Shown: positions 35,987 to 45,359, numbered from the stretch's first letter. The stretch: 64,000 nt of DNA from Pseudanabaena mucicola str. Chao 1806 (GCF_030323025.1 NZ_CP097329.1:4140001-4204000); one strand, 5' to 3'. Translations and numbers: made by a program. Notes: a model not told the origin generated them from the letters alone.

Positions 35987-36757
35987 TTTTTCATTAACAA
36001 ACTCAATCAAGCTAGAAAGAGGCGAAATAAAGTTAGTGGCTTGAGGATCAATCGGTTTACCAATAAATGCGCGATCGAAAAACTTAAACATTCCCCTGTG
36101 TTGGGGATTATTAATCTCGTTATAAAAGTTAACCGTTACAAAACAAACTAGAGGCACTGTTGGCGGATTATAAGAGATTTCATATTTATCACGCACCTCA
36201 CAATCTGACATGGCAATTTCCATCAAAAGCTTCCATTTATATGTTTGCCCTGCACGTTCTCTTAATGAAGTTTTAAGGGATAAAATAATGCATTTATTTA
36301 AATCTTGATTTTCCTTGAGAGAATAAATCACTAAATCCATATCTGGCTTTTGTGTCTCATCTCCGACATTAATAGTAGAAATTTTCTCAAATCCTGATAT
36401 TTGAGATTTCTTAGCTGTTATATAAATACCTTCAGATATATTTCCAATTAACTTGTTTTGTATAAAAATATAAATAATTATATTTGAGAAAGCATTACCA
36501 ACAATACTTTTACGGGCTTGAGATTTATCCTCAATTTCTGAGTTTGCTATTCTTTTATCTAGAAGTTTTTCTACATCATTTTGAGCATCTCTAAGAATTT
36601 CATTTAAATGATCTAGTACTTCAATCCAGCCAATATCAGGACTTGAGGCTGATGCGACCCAAGCATCTACTTTTTGCTGAATTATTGGCATATAGTAGAT
36701 TTTTGATAAACCTTTTAAAAATTTTGCTTCATCTTTACTAGGAACTATTTCCGCCAT
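35978..36757 (-). CDS. Type II restriction endonuclease, possibly BsaWI-like
   Basis: 259 residues. The central region has a PD-(D/E)XK-like core: PDMDLVIYS, a short loop, then IILSLKTSLRERAGQTYKW, with the Lys of S-L-K and acidic residues nearby as metal ligands. The SLKTSLRERAGQTYKW string resembles the BsaWI group, but I cannot confirm this. Its ATG lies four bases after the stop of a C5-cytosine methyltransferase gene on the same strand, which makes a restriction-modification pair very likely. The gene is markedly AT-rich compared with neighbours, consistent with recent transfer. The recognition site is unknown. Confidence 0.8.
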   Translation of the reverse strand: MAEIVPSKDEAKFLKGLSKIYYMPIIQQKVDAWVASASSPDIGWIEVLDHLNEILRDAQNDVEKLLDKRIANSEIEDKSQARKSIVGNAFSNIIIYIFIQNKLIGNISEGIYITAKKSQISGFEKISTINVGDETQKPDMDLVIYSLKENQDLNKCIILSLKTSLRERAGQTYKWKLLMEIAMSDCEVRDKYEISYNPPTVPLVCFVTVNFYNEINNPQHRGMFKFFDRAFIGKPIDPQATNFISPLSSLIEFVNEKLV

Positions 36758-36761
36758 TAAC

Positions 36762-37793
36762 TTAACCTAAAGCACCTGTTTTCTGATGATAGGAAATCTG
36801 ATTTTCAAATAGTTTTAGCTGTAAAGGGGAACGTGTAGGATAGGTTAAAACTTTTTGATTTTGCATAGCTGATACAATTTCATTAGCGATCGCTTGAACT
36901 ACAGGAACTGCAATAGAGTTACCAAACTGTTTATAAGCTCTTGTGTCACTAGTAACAATTTTGAATGTCTCAGGAAATCCCATTAGTCGGGCGCATTCCC
37001 TTGGGGTTAAACGTCGAGGATTCTTACCAATTTGAGGGATCAGAATTTCGGAACCATCTTTGTAATATCTTGCACTTAAAGTTCTTGATATTCCATCAAT
37101 ATCGACTAGACCAAATCCAAATCCATTACCTTTAGCTCGATGTTTTTCTGCATAGTTTTGCAAATATTTCCAAAGATTATCAGTGAGTGTGTACTTATCA
37201 TCTACATTATCTTCCAAAATATCTCGAATTTTGGGATGCTTATTTACTAAAGTTGGAAATTTAAAAATGATTGGCTCAAGAAACCCGACAATAAATATAC
37301 GTTCTCGGTGTTGTGGAACGAGGGCAGCAGCATCAAAAATTTGGTGATAAACATAGTAACCAAGTTCTTCCAAGGTTTCTTTAATTACTGCAAATGTTCT
37401 ACCGCGATCATGACTTACTAAATTTTTAACATTTTCTAATAAAAAAGCTTTAGGTCTTTTATCTCTAATAATTCTTGCTACTTCAAAAAACAGAGTGCCT
37501 TGGGTCGGATGCTCAAACCCATGATCATTGCCTAAAGAATTATGTTTACTTACTCCAGCAATACTAAATGGTTGACAGGGAAACCCGCCAATTAAAATGT
37601 CATGATCTGGAATTTGATCAGATGATATTTGGGTTATATCGCCTTTAGGCTGTTCGTTAAAATTAGCAAAATAAGTTAGTTGTGAAAATTTGTCCCACTC
37701 TGAGGAAAAGTTACATTTTGCGCCAGCACTTTCAAAGGCAAGGCGCATCCCACCAATGCCAGCAAACAAATCTATAAACTTAAGGCTAGGCAT
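36762..37793 (-). CDS. DNA (cytosine-5-)-methyltransferase of a type II R-M system
   Basis: 343 residues with all main C5-methylase motifs: [15 protein letters not shown] (motif I, SAM binding), GGFPCQPFS (motif IV with the catalytic Cys), LLENV (VI), [11 protein letters not shown] (VIII), and [15 protein letters not shown] (IX) before the closing [12 protein letters not shown] (X). The target-recognition region is short (about 190-260), as in single-specificity enzymes. The ATG at 37793 is preferred over an upstream TTG. It precedes the nuclease gene and protects the host DNA. It does not resemble the solitary methylase reported for CGATCG in Synechocystis. Confidence 0.93.
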   Translation of the reverse strand: MPSLKFIDLFAGIGGMRLAFESAGAKCNFSSEWDKFSQLTYFANFNEQPKGDITQISSDQIPDHDILIGGFPCQPFSIAGVSKHNSLGNDHGFEHPTQGTLFFEVARIIRDKRPKAFLLENVKNLVSHDRGRTFAVIKETLEELGYYVYHQIFDAAALVPQHRERIFIVGFLEPIIFKFPTLVNKHPKIRDILEDNVDDKYTLTDNLWKYLQNYAEKHRAKGNGFGFGLVDIDGISRTLSARYYKDGSEILIPQIGKNPRRLTPRECARLMGFPETFKIVTSDTRAYKQFGNSIAVPVVQAIANEIVSAMQNQKVLTYPTRSPLQLKLFENQISYHQKTGALG

Positions 37794-37873
37794 ATTTATC
37801 AAGTCTCACTAAAGATATGCTTTCGACACCATATCAGGTAAATCTTAAAAATATCGCACATTATTTAAGCAAG

Positions 37874-37906
37874 AAAAAAGGGAACCACTTTGTGACTCCC
37901 TTTTTT
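37874..37906 (-). terminator. Terminator of rpsR
   Basis: AAAAAAGGGA and its complement form the outer stem, and CAC/GTG around TTT forms an inner stem, eight bases after the rpsR stop. T runs on both sides could let it work in either direction. Confidence 0.8.
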
Positions 37907-37913
37907 GAATTGT

Positions 37914-38141
37914 CTAGCCTTCTTTGTTGATGAAGGGAAGCAGTGCAACAACACGAGCTTGTTTAATTGCAGTTGTCAGAGCGCGTTGTTGCTTTGCGGT
38001 CAAGCCTGTAATACGACGGGGAAGAATTTTGCCACGTTCGGTGATGTACTTACGCAGTAATTCGACATCTTTATAGTCGATTTTGGCAGCAGGCGCGATC
38101 GGAGAGAGGCGCTTACGATAAAAAGAAGAGTTTATTGCCAT
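37914..38141 (-). CDS. rpsR: 30S ribosomal protein bS18
   Basis: 75-residue small-subunit protein that binds 16S rRNA on the platform together with bS6. The sequence [34 protein letters not shown] and [24 protein letters not shown] is the complete bS18 pattern. It follows rpmG by about 66 bases on the same strand, the standard cyanobacterial rpmG-rpsR pair. The R-M genes lie directly downstream beyond the terminator. Confidence 0.97.
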   Translation of the reverse strand: MAINSSFYRKRLSPIAPAAKIDYKDVELLRKYITERGKILPRRITGLTAKQQRALTTAIKQARVVALLPFINKEG

Positions 38142-38207
38142 GATGGGATTATGCGGTTTAAATTATGGGGATTAACAGACTATTTGATTTCAATTACTTG
38201 ATTTCAA

Positions 38208-38402
38208 CTATTTGATTTCTTTGTGGACAGTGTGAGAGTTGCAATGAGGGCAGAACTTTTTGAGTTCTAATCTTGCAGTGGTATTACGACGATTTTTCAT
38301 GGTCGTATAACGAGATACGCCAGGCGATCGCTTATTGGCATTGGTGCGACATTCGGTGCACTCTAGCGTAATAACGAGACGGACACCTTTGTTTTTAGCC
38401 AT
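38208..38402 (-). CDS. rpmG: 50S ribosomal protein bL33
   Basis: 64-residue large-subunit protein. Four cysteines in two pairs (CTEC and CPHC) form the zinc-binding variant, and the sequence [36 protein letters not shown] matches the family throughout. It is first in the rpmG-rpsR pair. Confidence 0.97.
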   Translation of the reverse strand: MAKNKGVRLVITLECTECRTNANKRSPGVSRYTTMKNRRNTTARLELKKFCPHCNSHTVHKEIK

Positions 38403-38534
38403 TTTTTTAGTTGTGAGATTACTTAAAAGTGCGATCTACAAGTATTACACAAAATCATACTGCTTCCATACCAATAGGAAAATTATTGTCAAAAATTTGG
38501 GCGATCGCACAATCAACAGCTAAGCAACCAAAAT

Positions 38535-39164
38535 TTACGGCAAGTCAAAATTCTCATAAACCCTTATATGAGAATCGTCGTAAAGCTTTTTAATAATTGC
38601 CTTTGGCGAACCAGATTTATCCCAAGGATGAAGATCAGAATCTAATTCACAAAAATAAACCTCCTCGTTATTAGCAACAAATAACTCTTCTGCTTTAACC
38701 AGCACTGCCGCTAAAATAGCCAAATCAAATGGTTTGAGAGCAAAATTTAATGCTCCAATAGCAACTTGTCGCTCTAACATTTGTTCTGATAATGAAAATA
38801 GATGGAGGTATGGCAAGTCAGCAAGTTCACCTAACCTTTCAGAGACTTTAGTTAATTCACTGGCAACCAATCCGTCAAATTGGTCAAAAACTTTCAAGGC
38901 TATCTCGGCATCTTGGGGTAATACTTTGCCGTTAGTTTTAGCCCACCTCACAAATTTGCGTAGATCTTCAGACCGAGAGCGGGGTGCAAATCGACGTGGT
39001 ACGGTTTCTCTTGCTTCTGCAAAGCATATTGCAGGTACATATAGTTTGATTTCACCAGCACTAGCACGATTCAATAATTTTAGCGCCTGCGGATCTTGCA
39101 AATGAGCAGGCGCGATAATATCAACAACCCAATTGGTTTCAACCAGTACTGTTTTGGGATTCAC
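38535..39164 (-). CDS. PIN-domain-like protein
   Basis: 209 residues. The N-terminal strand VLVETNWVVDII and the following AICFAEARETV resemble the first two acidic sites of PIN ribonucleases, with Glu in place of the first Asp. A later KPFDLAILAAVLV and a final FCELDSDLHPW supply the third and fourth acidic positions. It is longer than VapC toxins (about 130). It starts at a GTG overlapping the stop of the upstream nuclease-like gene by four bases (GTGA), so translation is coupled. It could be an RNA-cutting effector, but activity is unproven. Confidence 0.7.
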   Translation of the reverse strand: MNPKTVLVETNWVVDIIAPAHLQDPQALKLLNRASAGEIKLYVPAICFAEARETVPRRFAPRSRSEDLRKFVRWAKTNGKVLPQDAEIALKVFDQFDGLVASELTKVSERLGELADLPYLHLFSLSEQMLERQVAIGALNFALKPFDLAILAAVLVKAEELFVANNEEVYFCELDSDLHPWDKSGSPKAIIKKLYDDSHIRVYENFDLP

Positions 39165-39640
39165 TTTGCAGCTTTACTCCATCTATAACCAGCCGCACTA
39201 ATTTCTCCCCATTTGAGCAGATAAATGATTGGTTCACTCAATAGATTTTTTAAATCTTCGGGCAATTTATCAAAGTTGGATTTGAGTTTTAAGCTTTCTA
39301 GCCAGTTTTGTACCCGCGATTCAAACTCAAGTCCCTCATGTTCTTGCCACTGCGGATCGGCAGATGGCAGAAGATTGTGAGGTAAACGTGCCTCACCAAC
39401 TATGTATATCGAAGTACCGTTATATTCTGCGAGTGAGTCTCGTAAAAGAATTACACGTTCTCCCGCAACAATCAGCCCTAATGAACAGCTAAAAGATGTC
39501 ATTTCCCGTTTGAGAGAAGTGATCGCTTCATTGACAACCCTTGGTGTATCTTTAGTCTTAACTTCTACCAAGATCAAATATTCTGCATCAGGACTTTTTA
39601 CTAAAATGTCAGCATGGGTATGCGGTGGGATTGTTTGCAT
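39161..39640 (-). CDS. PD-(D/E)XK-like small protein paired with the PIN protein
   Basis: 159 residues of no named family that I recognise. Near the N-terminus HADILVK and, after a short gap, LILVEVKTKD give the D-x(n)-E-x-K pattern of the restriction-enzyme-like nuclease fold. The rest (SLGLIVAGERVILLRD, then a helical C-terminus ending GYRWSKAAK) fits the small alpha/beta core. It may be an active nuclease or a fold used only for binding. Its stop codon overlaps the PIN start by four bases, so the two genes form a unit. Confidence 0.62.
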   Translation of the reverse strand: MQTIPPHTHADILVKSPDAEYLILVEVKTKDTPRVVNEAITSLKREMTSFSCSLGLIVAGERVILLRDSLAEYNGTSIYIVGEARLPHNLLPSADPQWQEHEGLEFESRVQNWLESLKLKSNFDKLPEDLKNLLSEPIIYLLKWGEISAAGYRWSKAAK

Positions 39641-39799
39641 GGTAGATTTAGCGACTAGATATCAACAGATACACCAAAATAAAGCGCTTTATAAATGCTT
39701 ATCTTTTTATATTACACATACAGCCTATTGAAGTTTGAAATAGTACAGAGAAATTTTTAACGTAGCACAATGCATTGTGTCCCGATTTAGGATTAATAA

Positions 39800-40843
39800 T
39801 CACCTCAAGCTTTGTGGATTGATGCCTGCTTTGATCGCTGTTAGAACTCCGATCGCTTCCCAATAATTTTCAACGACAATACCCTTTAATCCCAACATTT
39901 CAGGTGTGACATTAAGTGCTGTTTGATTTTCTTTCACAAAAATAGTTTGGACATGGGGTAAAGGATTTAATGCTAATAGACCTGCTCCACCACAGGCGCT
40001 GTAGGGCGTGAGGATCACATTAATATCATTGGCAGTAACATCGGTAGACTTAAGTAAATTGCGATCAGTAATAATTTTGGGAGCGCGACTCAAGCCCACT
40101 AATACACAGGGCAGGAATGTATAACCTAACTCCTCCGCTGCCGCACGGGGAGAAACACTTGGATCGAGGGGCAAAGGTCGTAAGGCAGGGGCATGGGCAC
40201 AGGGTATGGCGAATTCGCGAACGATCGCATGACTAATTACAGCTTCGGCTCCTGCAAGGGCATCCACTCCTTTACCTTGGCGATAGTTTTGTAAGGCTTC
40301 GCTATCAGGATCATCGGGAAATCTAGCGACTACGGCGATCGCTTCCACTTTAGAGACTTTAATCAGTTTTTCGGCGGCTCTGAGTAAGCTATCGAGATTG
40401 GTGATAGTGCCCCATGTTGCACCAGATTCTCCTGAGCGCAGATCCACCCCTAGATCGCCATCGGTAACCAATATATCGGTAATGTTTAAACCTAAGGTTG
40501 CCTGTGTTGCTGAGATTGCTTGACGGTGACGCAGTATTAATTCTGGTTCCATTGCGCGATCAAGAATGACACCAATGCGATTAGATCTCACTTTACGTAA
40601 GCCCCATTCACCCTTTGCCATGCGATCTAGGGCATAGCCTTCGGTATATAGCACATTATGTTTCGACCAATATAAACTCGCGCCGTTTAAAACATTGGGA
40701 TGGGTAATTACGTTATCCGCTATCGAGGCGATCGCTCTGGCTACTGGTAATGCATCCCCCGCATAGCCACCAATAGCGGCATTAATACCAGTAGGTACTA
40801 GTAATAAAACATTAAAAGATGGAGAAGACAAGTTTAAATTCAT
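39800..40843 (-). CDS. DUF3326 protein
   Basis: A 347-residue protein of the DUF3326 family, widespread in cyanobacteria and plants but without known function. Visible conserved pieces are VPTGINAAIGGYAGDALPVA, HPNVLNGASLYW, GVILDRAMEPEL, DGDLGVDLRSGESGATWG and the near-terminal ILTPYSACGGAGLL. The many Asp, Gly and His in loop-like positions suggest an enzyme. It is transcribed alone, 145 bases downstream of the cobD-like gene. Confidence 0.82.
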   Translation of the reverse strand: MNLNLSSPSFNVLLLVPTGINAAIGGYAGDALPVARAIASIADNVITHPNVLNGASLYWSKHNVLYTEGYALDRMAKGEWGLRKVRSNRIGVILDRAMEPELILRHRQAISATQATLGLNITDILVTDGDLGVDLRSGESGATWGTITNLDSLLRAAEKLIKVSKVEAIAVVARFPDDPDSEALQNYRQGKGVDALAGAEAVISHAIVREFAIPCAHAPALRPLPLDPSVSPRAAAEELGYTFLPCVLVGLSRAPKIITDRNLLKSTDVTANDINVILTPYSACGGAGLLALNPLPHVQTIFVKENQTALNVTPEMLGLKGIVVENYWEAIGVLTAIKAGINPQSLR

Positions 40844-40921
40844 GAATACGAGAACTAAAACCTAGATATAATTTAGAAAGAAGAATTACATATGATGATA
40901 TTTTTAATTTACCCTCATAAA

Positions 40922-41013
40922 TATAGTAATCCTCAATGGTTTGTGAAAGTACTATCCGAAGGATGGTGCTTCTACAAACCCAAAAATCTACAAATGATTG
41001 AGGACTGCTATAG
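40922..41013. mobile_element. Complete MITE-like element overlapping the end of the cobD-like gene
   Basis: It has 16-bp inverted ends, TATAGTAATCCTCAAT and (reverse) TATAGCAGTCCTCAAT, with two mismatches. Inside is a 20-bp imperfect hairpin (40939-40980) with a GAA apex. At 92 bases with no coding sequence it fits a miniature inverted-repeat element. Its right 26 bases lie within the cobD-like coding frame and provide the last residues and stop. Confidence 0.7.
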
Positions 41014-42112
41014 CATTAATTAATTTTTGATTTTCATCTTCTAGTCGCACAGCCACTCGAAAATAGCGATCGCCTAATTCAGGAAAACTCAGACAATCGC
41101 GAATGAGAATTTGATGCTTGTGCAATAATTCCTTTTGTAAAAGAGAACCTTCTATTTCGGTTTGAACTAATAGATAATTAGCAACATTTGGAAATGGGTT
41201 TAACCCTGATATTTGCGATAAGCCTGTAAATAGTTGCGATTTAGCACTCTTTAACCATACCCATGTTTGTCGCTGAAATTCCACATCTTCTAATACAGCA
41301 AGACCTGCAGCGGCAGCTAAGCTATTGACACACCAAGGATCTCGCCATGATTGCCAACGTTGCAGGCGTTCAGGATGGGCGATCGCATAGCCAAGTCTTA
41401 ATGCTGGCAAACTGTAAAACTTGGTCAGTGATCGCAGAATTACTAAATTTGGATGTGATGGAACTAAATCAATTAAACTTTGCTGTTGGTCTGGCGTAAG
41501 GAAATCCATAAAGGCTTCATCAATCACCACTAAGGCAAATCTTTCTAGATAGGGAAGGATGCTATTCCTTGTAAATAAATAGCCTGTGGGGTTATGGGGA
41601 TTATTAATTAGGATTCCTTTGTTATAGGAATTGGTAATTTCAGGTAGATCGTTATTAAAACTGACTTGTTGATTGCTTAATTGCAATGGATATCTTTCTA
41701 CTTGACAGTCAAAGGTTTTTAGAGCGCGATCATAATCGGTAAAGGCTGGTGTAAATAGAACCGTTGATGATAATTGCGATAAATCTCGTCCTACCCAAGT
41801 TAATAGTTCTGCCACACCGTTACCAGCCAAAATCCATTCAGGGGCTAATTGATGAAACTTACTTATAGTTTCTCTAAGTAAGGTATATTCGGGGTCAGGA
41901 TAATGACTGAGATCGGTTAGATGGGATTGGATCGCCATGATCGCTGATTTAGGTGTGCCAAGGGGATTAATACTCGCCGAAAAATCTAAGATTTGTTCTG
42001 GTGATATACCAGCCATACTCGCCGCCCATTGACGATTTCCCCCATGAATTGGACGCGATGCTCGTTGCTTTGCGACTGCAATATAAGTTTGTAAGTCATT
42101 GGGACTGATCAT
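40988..42112 (-). CDS. cobD: CobD-type threonine-phosphate decarboxylase / aminotransferase
   Basis: A 374-residue PLP enzyme of the HisC/CobD branch (called CobC in the aerobic pathway). It makes (R)-1-amino-2-propanol phosphate for the cobamide side chain. The N-terminus HGGNRQWAA and LDFSASINPLG is a CobD hallmark; NNPHNPTGYLF, VVIDEAFMDFL and SLTKFYSLPALRLGY give the PLP site with the Schiff-base Lys in LTKFY. The last eight residues (AIAVLNHL) and the stop codon lie in the MITE-like element, so the C-terminus has been replaced or trimmed. HisC is the main alternative assignment. Confidence 0.88.
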   Translation of the reverse strand: MISPNDLQTYIAVAKQRASRPIHGGNRQWAASMAGISPEQILDFSASINPLGTPKSAIMAIQSHLTDLSHYPDPEYTLLRETISKFHQLAPEWILAGNGVAELLTWVGRDLSQLSSTVLFTPAFTDYDRALKTFDCQVERYPLQLSNQQVSFNNDLPEITNSYNKGILINNPHNPTGYLFTRNSILPYLERFALVVIDEAFMDFLTPDQQQSLIDLVPSHPNLVILRSLTKFYSLPALRLGYAIAHPERLQRWQSWRDPWCVNSLAAAAGLAVLEDVEFQRQTWVWLKSAKSQLFTGLSQISGLNPFPNVANYLLVQTEIEGSLLQKELLHKHQILIRDCLSFPELGDRYFRVAVRLEDENQKLINAIAVLNHL

Positions 42113-42133
42113 TTTTTTCCTTTAAACGAAATC

Positions 42134-42186
42134 CCAAGAGATTTTTTGAAAGTGCTGCAAAGCAGCACTTTCAAAAAATCTCTTGG
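42134..42186. repeat. 25-bp perfect hairpin with AAA loop between the divergent cobD and hisD genes
   Basis: The arm CCAAGAGATTTTTTGAAAGT continues with GCTGC; the exact complement follows an AAA loop. It sits between two divergent genes, so it cannot be a terminator for either and instead overlaps their promoter region. Flanking AAATCC and GGATTT suggest a short mobile element. Confidence 0.8.
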
Positions 42187-42309
42187 TTTGGATTTGCTCG
42201 TAAAGCGTTGTATTAAAAATACTAGCTCTCTTTTTTGGATTTTCGGTCACACAACTTATGAGAATACAGGTTAAGCTAGGATTAATCATCGCTTCTTACG
42301 TCACAATCT

Positions 42310-43608
42310 ATGCTACGAATTGTCACCCAGAGAACTGAAGCAGAATCCGAAATCAAGCGGATTTGCGATCGTATTTATGACGATCAGATGATCCACAAAG
42401 AAGCCACCGTCACCGAAATCATCCAAACGGTAAGACGCAAAGGTGATACAGCCATGCTGCACTATACCTCTGAATTTGACGGTCAAGACTTCACGGCGGC
42501 GGAACTGCGCGTTAGTGGATCAGAACTTGATGCTGCCTATCAGCAAGTCAAAGGCGGTCTATTGAAAGCGATCGAAATGGCACATCAGCGTATCGAAGAA
42601 TTTCATAAAATGCGTGTGCCGAAGAGTTGGGTGCATTTTGGTAATAAAGATGTTGTTTTAGGTAAGCGCTATACACCAGTTGATGCTGCGGGTATCTATA
42701 TTCCAGGGGGAAAAGCTGCCTATCCAAGTACAGTATTGATGAATGCTGTACCTGCGAAAGTTGCAGGGGTGAAAAAAATTGTGATGGTTACGCCGCCAGG
42801 ACAAGAGCGCACGATTAATCCCGCCATTCTCGTAGCGGCACAGGTAGCTGGGGTGGAAGAAATTTATCGTGTGGGTGGCGCACAAGCGATCGCGGCTTTA
42901 GCCTATGGTACAGAGACCATTCCTAAAGTTGATGTGATCACAGGTCCAGGCAATATTTACGTTACGCTCGCCAAAAAACAAGTTTTCGGGCGTGTGGGTA
43001 TCGACTCGATCGCAGGTCCGTCGGAAGTCTTGATCATTGCTGATGCGAGTGCCAATCCCACCTATGTCGCTGCCGATATGCTTGCCCAAGCGGAGCATGA
43101 CCAAATGGCTGCCTCAATTTTGCTGACCAACGATTCGCGACTCGCCAACCGTGTCTCAGAAGAAGTCAATCGAATGCTCGAGACCCATCCCCGTCGGATG
43201 ATGACGGAGAAAGCAATCGCTCATTATGGCTTAATTGTGGTGGTCGATAATCTCAAAACTGCCGCCGAACTCTCCAACCAATTTGCACCCGAACATCTAG
43301 AACTAGAGGTCGAGGAACCTTGGCAATTAGTTGATCTGATTCGTCATGCAGGAGCAATATTTATCGGACATTCTACACCCGAAGTTGTGGGGGACTATTT
43401 AGCAGGACCGAATCATACTTTGCCAACATGTGGCGGTTCGCGATATTCATCAGCCCTAGGAGTGGAAACATTCCTCAAGCATTCTAGTTTGATCCAGTAC
43501 AGTCATGAAGCTTTAAAGGAAGTATCAGGAGCGATCGCTTTACTTACAGAAGCTGAAGGATTGCCCTCTCATGGTGATTCGGTGAGCTTACGTCTGAAAA
43601 ATCAGTAA
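42310..43608 (+). CDS. hisD: Histidinol dehydrogenase HisD
   Basis: Carries out the last two steps of histidine synthesis, oxidising L-histidinol to histidine with two NAD+. The 432-residue protein shows the complete family pattern: YIPGGKAAYPSTVLMNAVPA, GVEEIYRVGGAQAIAALAYGTE, DVITGPGNIYVTLAKK, DSIAGPSEVLIIAD, AQAEHDQMAAS (zinc-binding Gln and His), FAPEHLEL and GPNHTLPT. Transcribed alone, divergent from the cobD-like gene. Confidence 0.97.
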   Translation: MLRIVTQRTEAESEIKRICDRIYDDQMIHKEATVTEIIQTVRRKGDTAMLHYTSEFDGQDFTAAELRVSGSELDAAYQQVKGGLLKAIEMAHQRIEEFHKMRVPKSWVHFGNKDVVLGKRYTPVDAAGIYIPGGKAAYPSTVLMNAVPAKVAGVKKIVMVTPPGQERTINPAILVAAQVAGVEEIYRVGGAQAIAALAYGTETIPKVDVITGPGNIYVTLAKKQVFGRVGIDSIAGPSEVLIIADASANPTYVAADMLAQAEHDQMAASILLTNDSRLANRVSEEVNRMLETHPRRMMTEKAIAHYGLIVVVDNLKTAAELSNQFAPEHLELEVEEPWQLVDLIRHAGAIFIGHSTPEVVGDYLAGPNHTLPTCGGSRYSSALGVETFLKHSSLIQYSHEALKEVSGAIALLTEAEGLPSHGDSVSLRLKNQ

Positions 43609-44138
43609 TTGCATTTATAGTCGATTCTCCGCTAATGTTAACGATTCTGGAAAGTGAAAATCACATAGATTGTCTTAAGTTTGCTGTTGGTTTGTGAAAA
43701 ATATGCAGTTGACATTTTTTGAGAAGCTAATACCCAAGAGTCACGGATAGCTACTCTAGCAAAGCCTATTAGTTTTGCGCGCTCGTTGCAATCCAAAACA
43801 CCCAATTTACTTATGCGCCGACAACTTCTGATCGTCCAATTCTTAATTATGCTTGACTCCAGAGTGATCCTAAGAATAGTGTAGTTTACAAGAGCTATAT
43901 TTTGCTTATGCTTATTAGTTATCTCACTAATGATGAAATTGGATTCATGAATTGATCGCCTATTTCCTGTTTATTTATGATTATCCTCCAATCCCTTCTC
44001 CAGCATTAGTAGGTGAGCAAAGCCCATATTATTTTTTGTTCCCCTCTCCTGCGGGAGAGGGGCTAGGGGTGAAGGTTGTATAACCTTCAACATACATCAG
44101 ATGTCAGTTACAAACACATCATTTCCGAAGTGCCATAC
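43609..44138. other. 530-base spacer between hisD and thrC 3' ends
   Basis: Two genes converge on this spacer, and no coding frame stands out. The only strong structure is the hairpin at 44041-44062. The thrC stop is at 44139. Confidence 0.5.
44041..44062. repeat. CCCCTCTCC hairpin (REP-like)
   Basis: CCCCTCTCC and its complement flank TGCG, preceded by a TTTTTTG run and followed by GGGGTGAAGG. This hairpin type is widespread in bacterial intergenic regions. On the minus strand the T-rich side becomes A-rich, so it is not an obvious thrC terminator. Confidence 0.6.
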
Positions 44139-45239
44139 CTAAAAGCCCATAACCTTTGCCACGCTAGTGATATCTGGGGCAATACCTTTGTGTAACTTAG
44201 CCTCTGCTGCAGCGATCGCGGTGTCAGGGTCTTTGATTCCATTACCTGTAAGGACACAGACAATCGTTGCTCCTGAAGGGATTTGATCGCTGACTTTGAG
44301 CAAACCAGCGACCGAAGCGGCACTGGCGGGTTCACAGAATACCCCTTCTTCACCTGCTAAAAACTTGTAAGCCGATAAAATCTCCACATCGGTAACGCTA
44401 TGAAATTCGCCACCACTTTCTTCACGGACTTTTAGTGCTTTTTGCCAATTAGCAGGATTACCAATTCTGATAGCTGTAGCGATCGTTTCAGGCTTTTCAA
44501 AGACTTCTCCAGTAACTAGAGGAGCCGCTCCTGTGGCTTGAAATCCCATCATACGGGGGAGTTTCTTTGCTTTGCCCGATGCGTAGTACTGCGAGAAGCC
44601 CATCCAGTAGGCAGTAATATTGCCCGCATTCCCCATGGGGATGCAGAGCCAATCGGGAGCATCACTGATCGCTTCGACCAGCTCAAAAGCGGCAGTTTTT
44701 TGTCCTTCTAAGCGGTAAGGATTAACAGAATTAACCAGCGTAATCGGGAATTTATCCGACATTTCCCGCACAATTTCTAGGGCTTGGTCAAAGTTGCCAT
44801 TTATCGCAATGACTTCTGCTCCATAGATTAAAGCTTGGCTCAACTTACCAAGCGCAATTTTGCCATCAGGAATTAATACAAATGCTTTCAGTCCACCGCG
44901 TTTAGCGTAGGCGGCAGCTGCAGCAGAGGTGTTACCTGTACTAGCACAGATTACCGCCTGCGATCCCCCTTCCTTGGCTTTAGAGATCGCCATTGTCATT
45001 CCACGATCTTTAAAACTGCCTGTGGGGTTGAGTCCATCATACTTGAGCAGGACTTTGATGTTGCGTCCCAGTCTTTCACTGAGAGCGATCGCAGGAATTA
45101 GCGGGGTATTGCCTTCATGCAAAGTGATGATCGGCGTTTGGTCTGTAACTGGCAAATAATCCGCATAGCGACATATCAGTCCGGGCCAACCATTAGGAAC
45201 CGTAGAGGCAGGGTAAAGATCGAGACGAGTATCAATCAC
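44139..45239 (-). CDS. thrC: Threonine synthase ThrC
   Basis: PLP enzyme that converts O-phosphohomoserine to threonine. The 366-residue protein is of the short bacterial type: [25 protein letters not shown] (with the PLP Lys in SFKDR), [27 protein letters not shown] and [15 protein letters not shown]. It starts at GTG. The HD phosphohydrolase gene lies upstream on the same strand, 172 bases away. Confidence 0.96.
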   Translation of the reverse strand: MIDTRLDLYPASTVPNGWPGLICRYADYLPVTDQTPIITLHEGNTPLIPAIALSERLGRNIKVLLKYDGLNPTGSFKDRGMTMAISKAKEGGSQAVICASTGNTSAAAAAYAKRGGLKAFVLIPDGKIALGKLSQALIYGAEVIAINGNFDQALEIVREMSDKFPITLVNSVNPYRLEGQKTAAFELVEAISDAPDWLCIPMGNAGNITAYWMGFSQYYASGKAKKLPRMMGFQATGAAPLVTGEVFEKPETIATAIRIGNPANWQKALKVREESGGEFHSVTDVEILSAYKFLAGEEGVFCEPASAASVAGLLKVSDQIPSGATIVCVLTGNGIKDPDTAIAAAEAKLHKGIAPDITSVAKVMGF

Positions 45240-45331
45240 GCTTTCTTCTGACTAAAAAATTTTATAAATTAACGAATCTTGTTCAGCCCTATACAAACTA
45301 TAAAATCTAGTCTGAGTCTAGTTTTTTGTTT

Positions 45332-45359
45332 TTTTAAAAGGACGATTGACCTTTTAAAA
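45332..45359. repeat. 10-bp hairpin between the HD gene and thrC
   Basis: TTTTAAAAGG and its complement flank an eight-base loop. It lies in the spacer after the HD-domain gene and before thrC on the minus strand, so it may terminate the first or regulate the second. Confidence 0.5.

Noticed and set aside
36762-37793. Methylase for the HIP1-related CGATCG sequence
   Set aside because: The paired endonuclease and sequence pattern point to an ordinary R-M methylase; it does not resemble the solitary CGATCG methylase known from Synechocystis.
44041-44062. CCCCTCTCC hairpin as evidence of a dedicated regulator or riboswitch
   Set aside because: This hairpin is a common intergenic motif in many bacteria and lacks any surrounding conserved aptamer-like sequence.
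44108-44353. 81-residue minus-strand frame at the thrC 3' end
   Set aside because: It is an alternate frame within thrC, whose own frame continues intact to 44139; no frameshift in thrC is needed.
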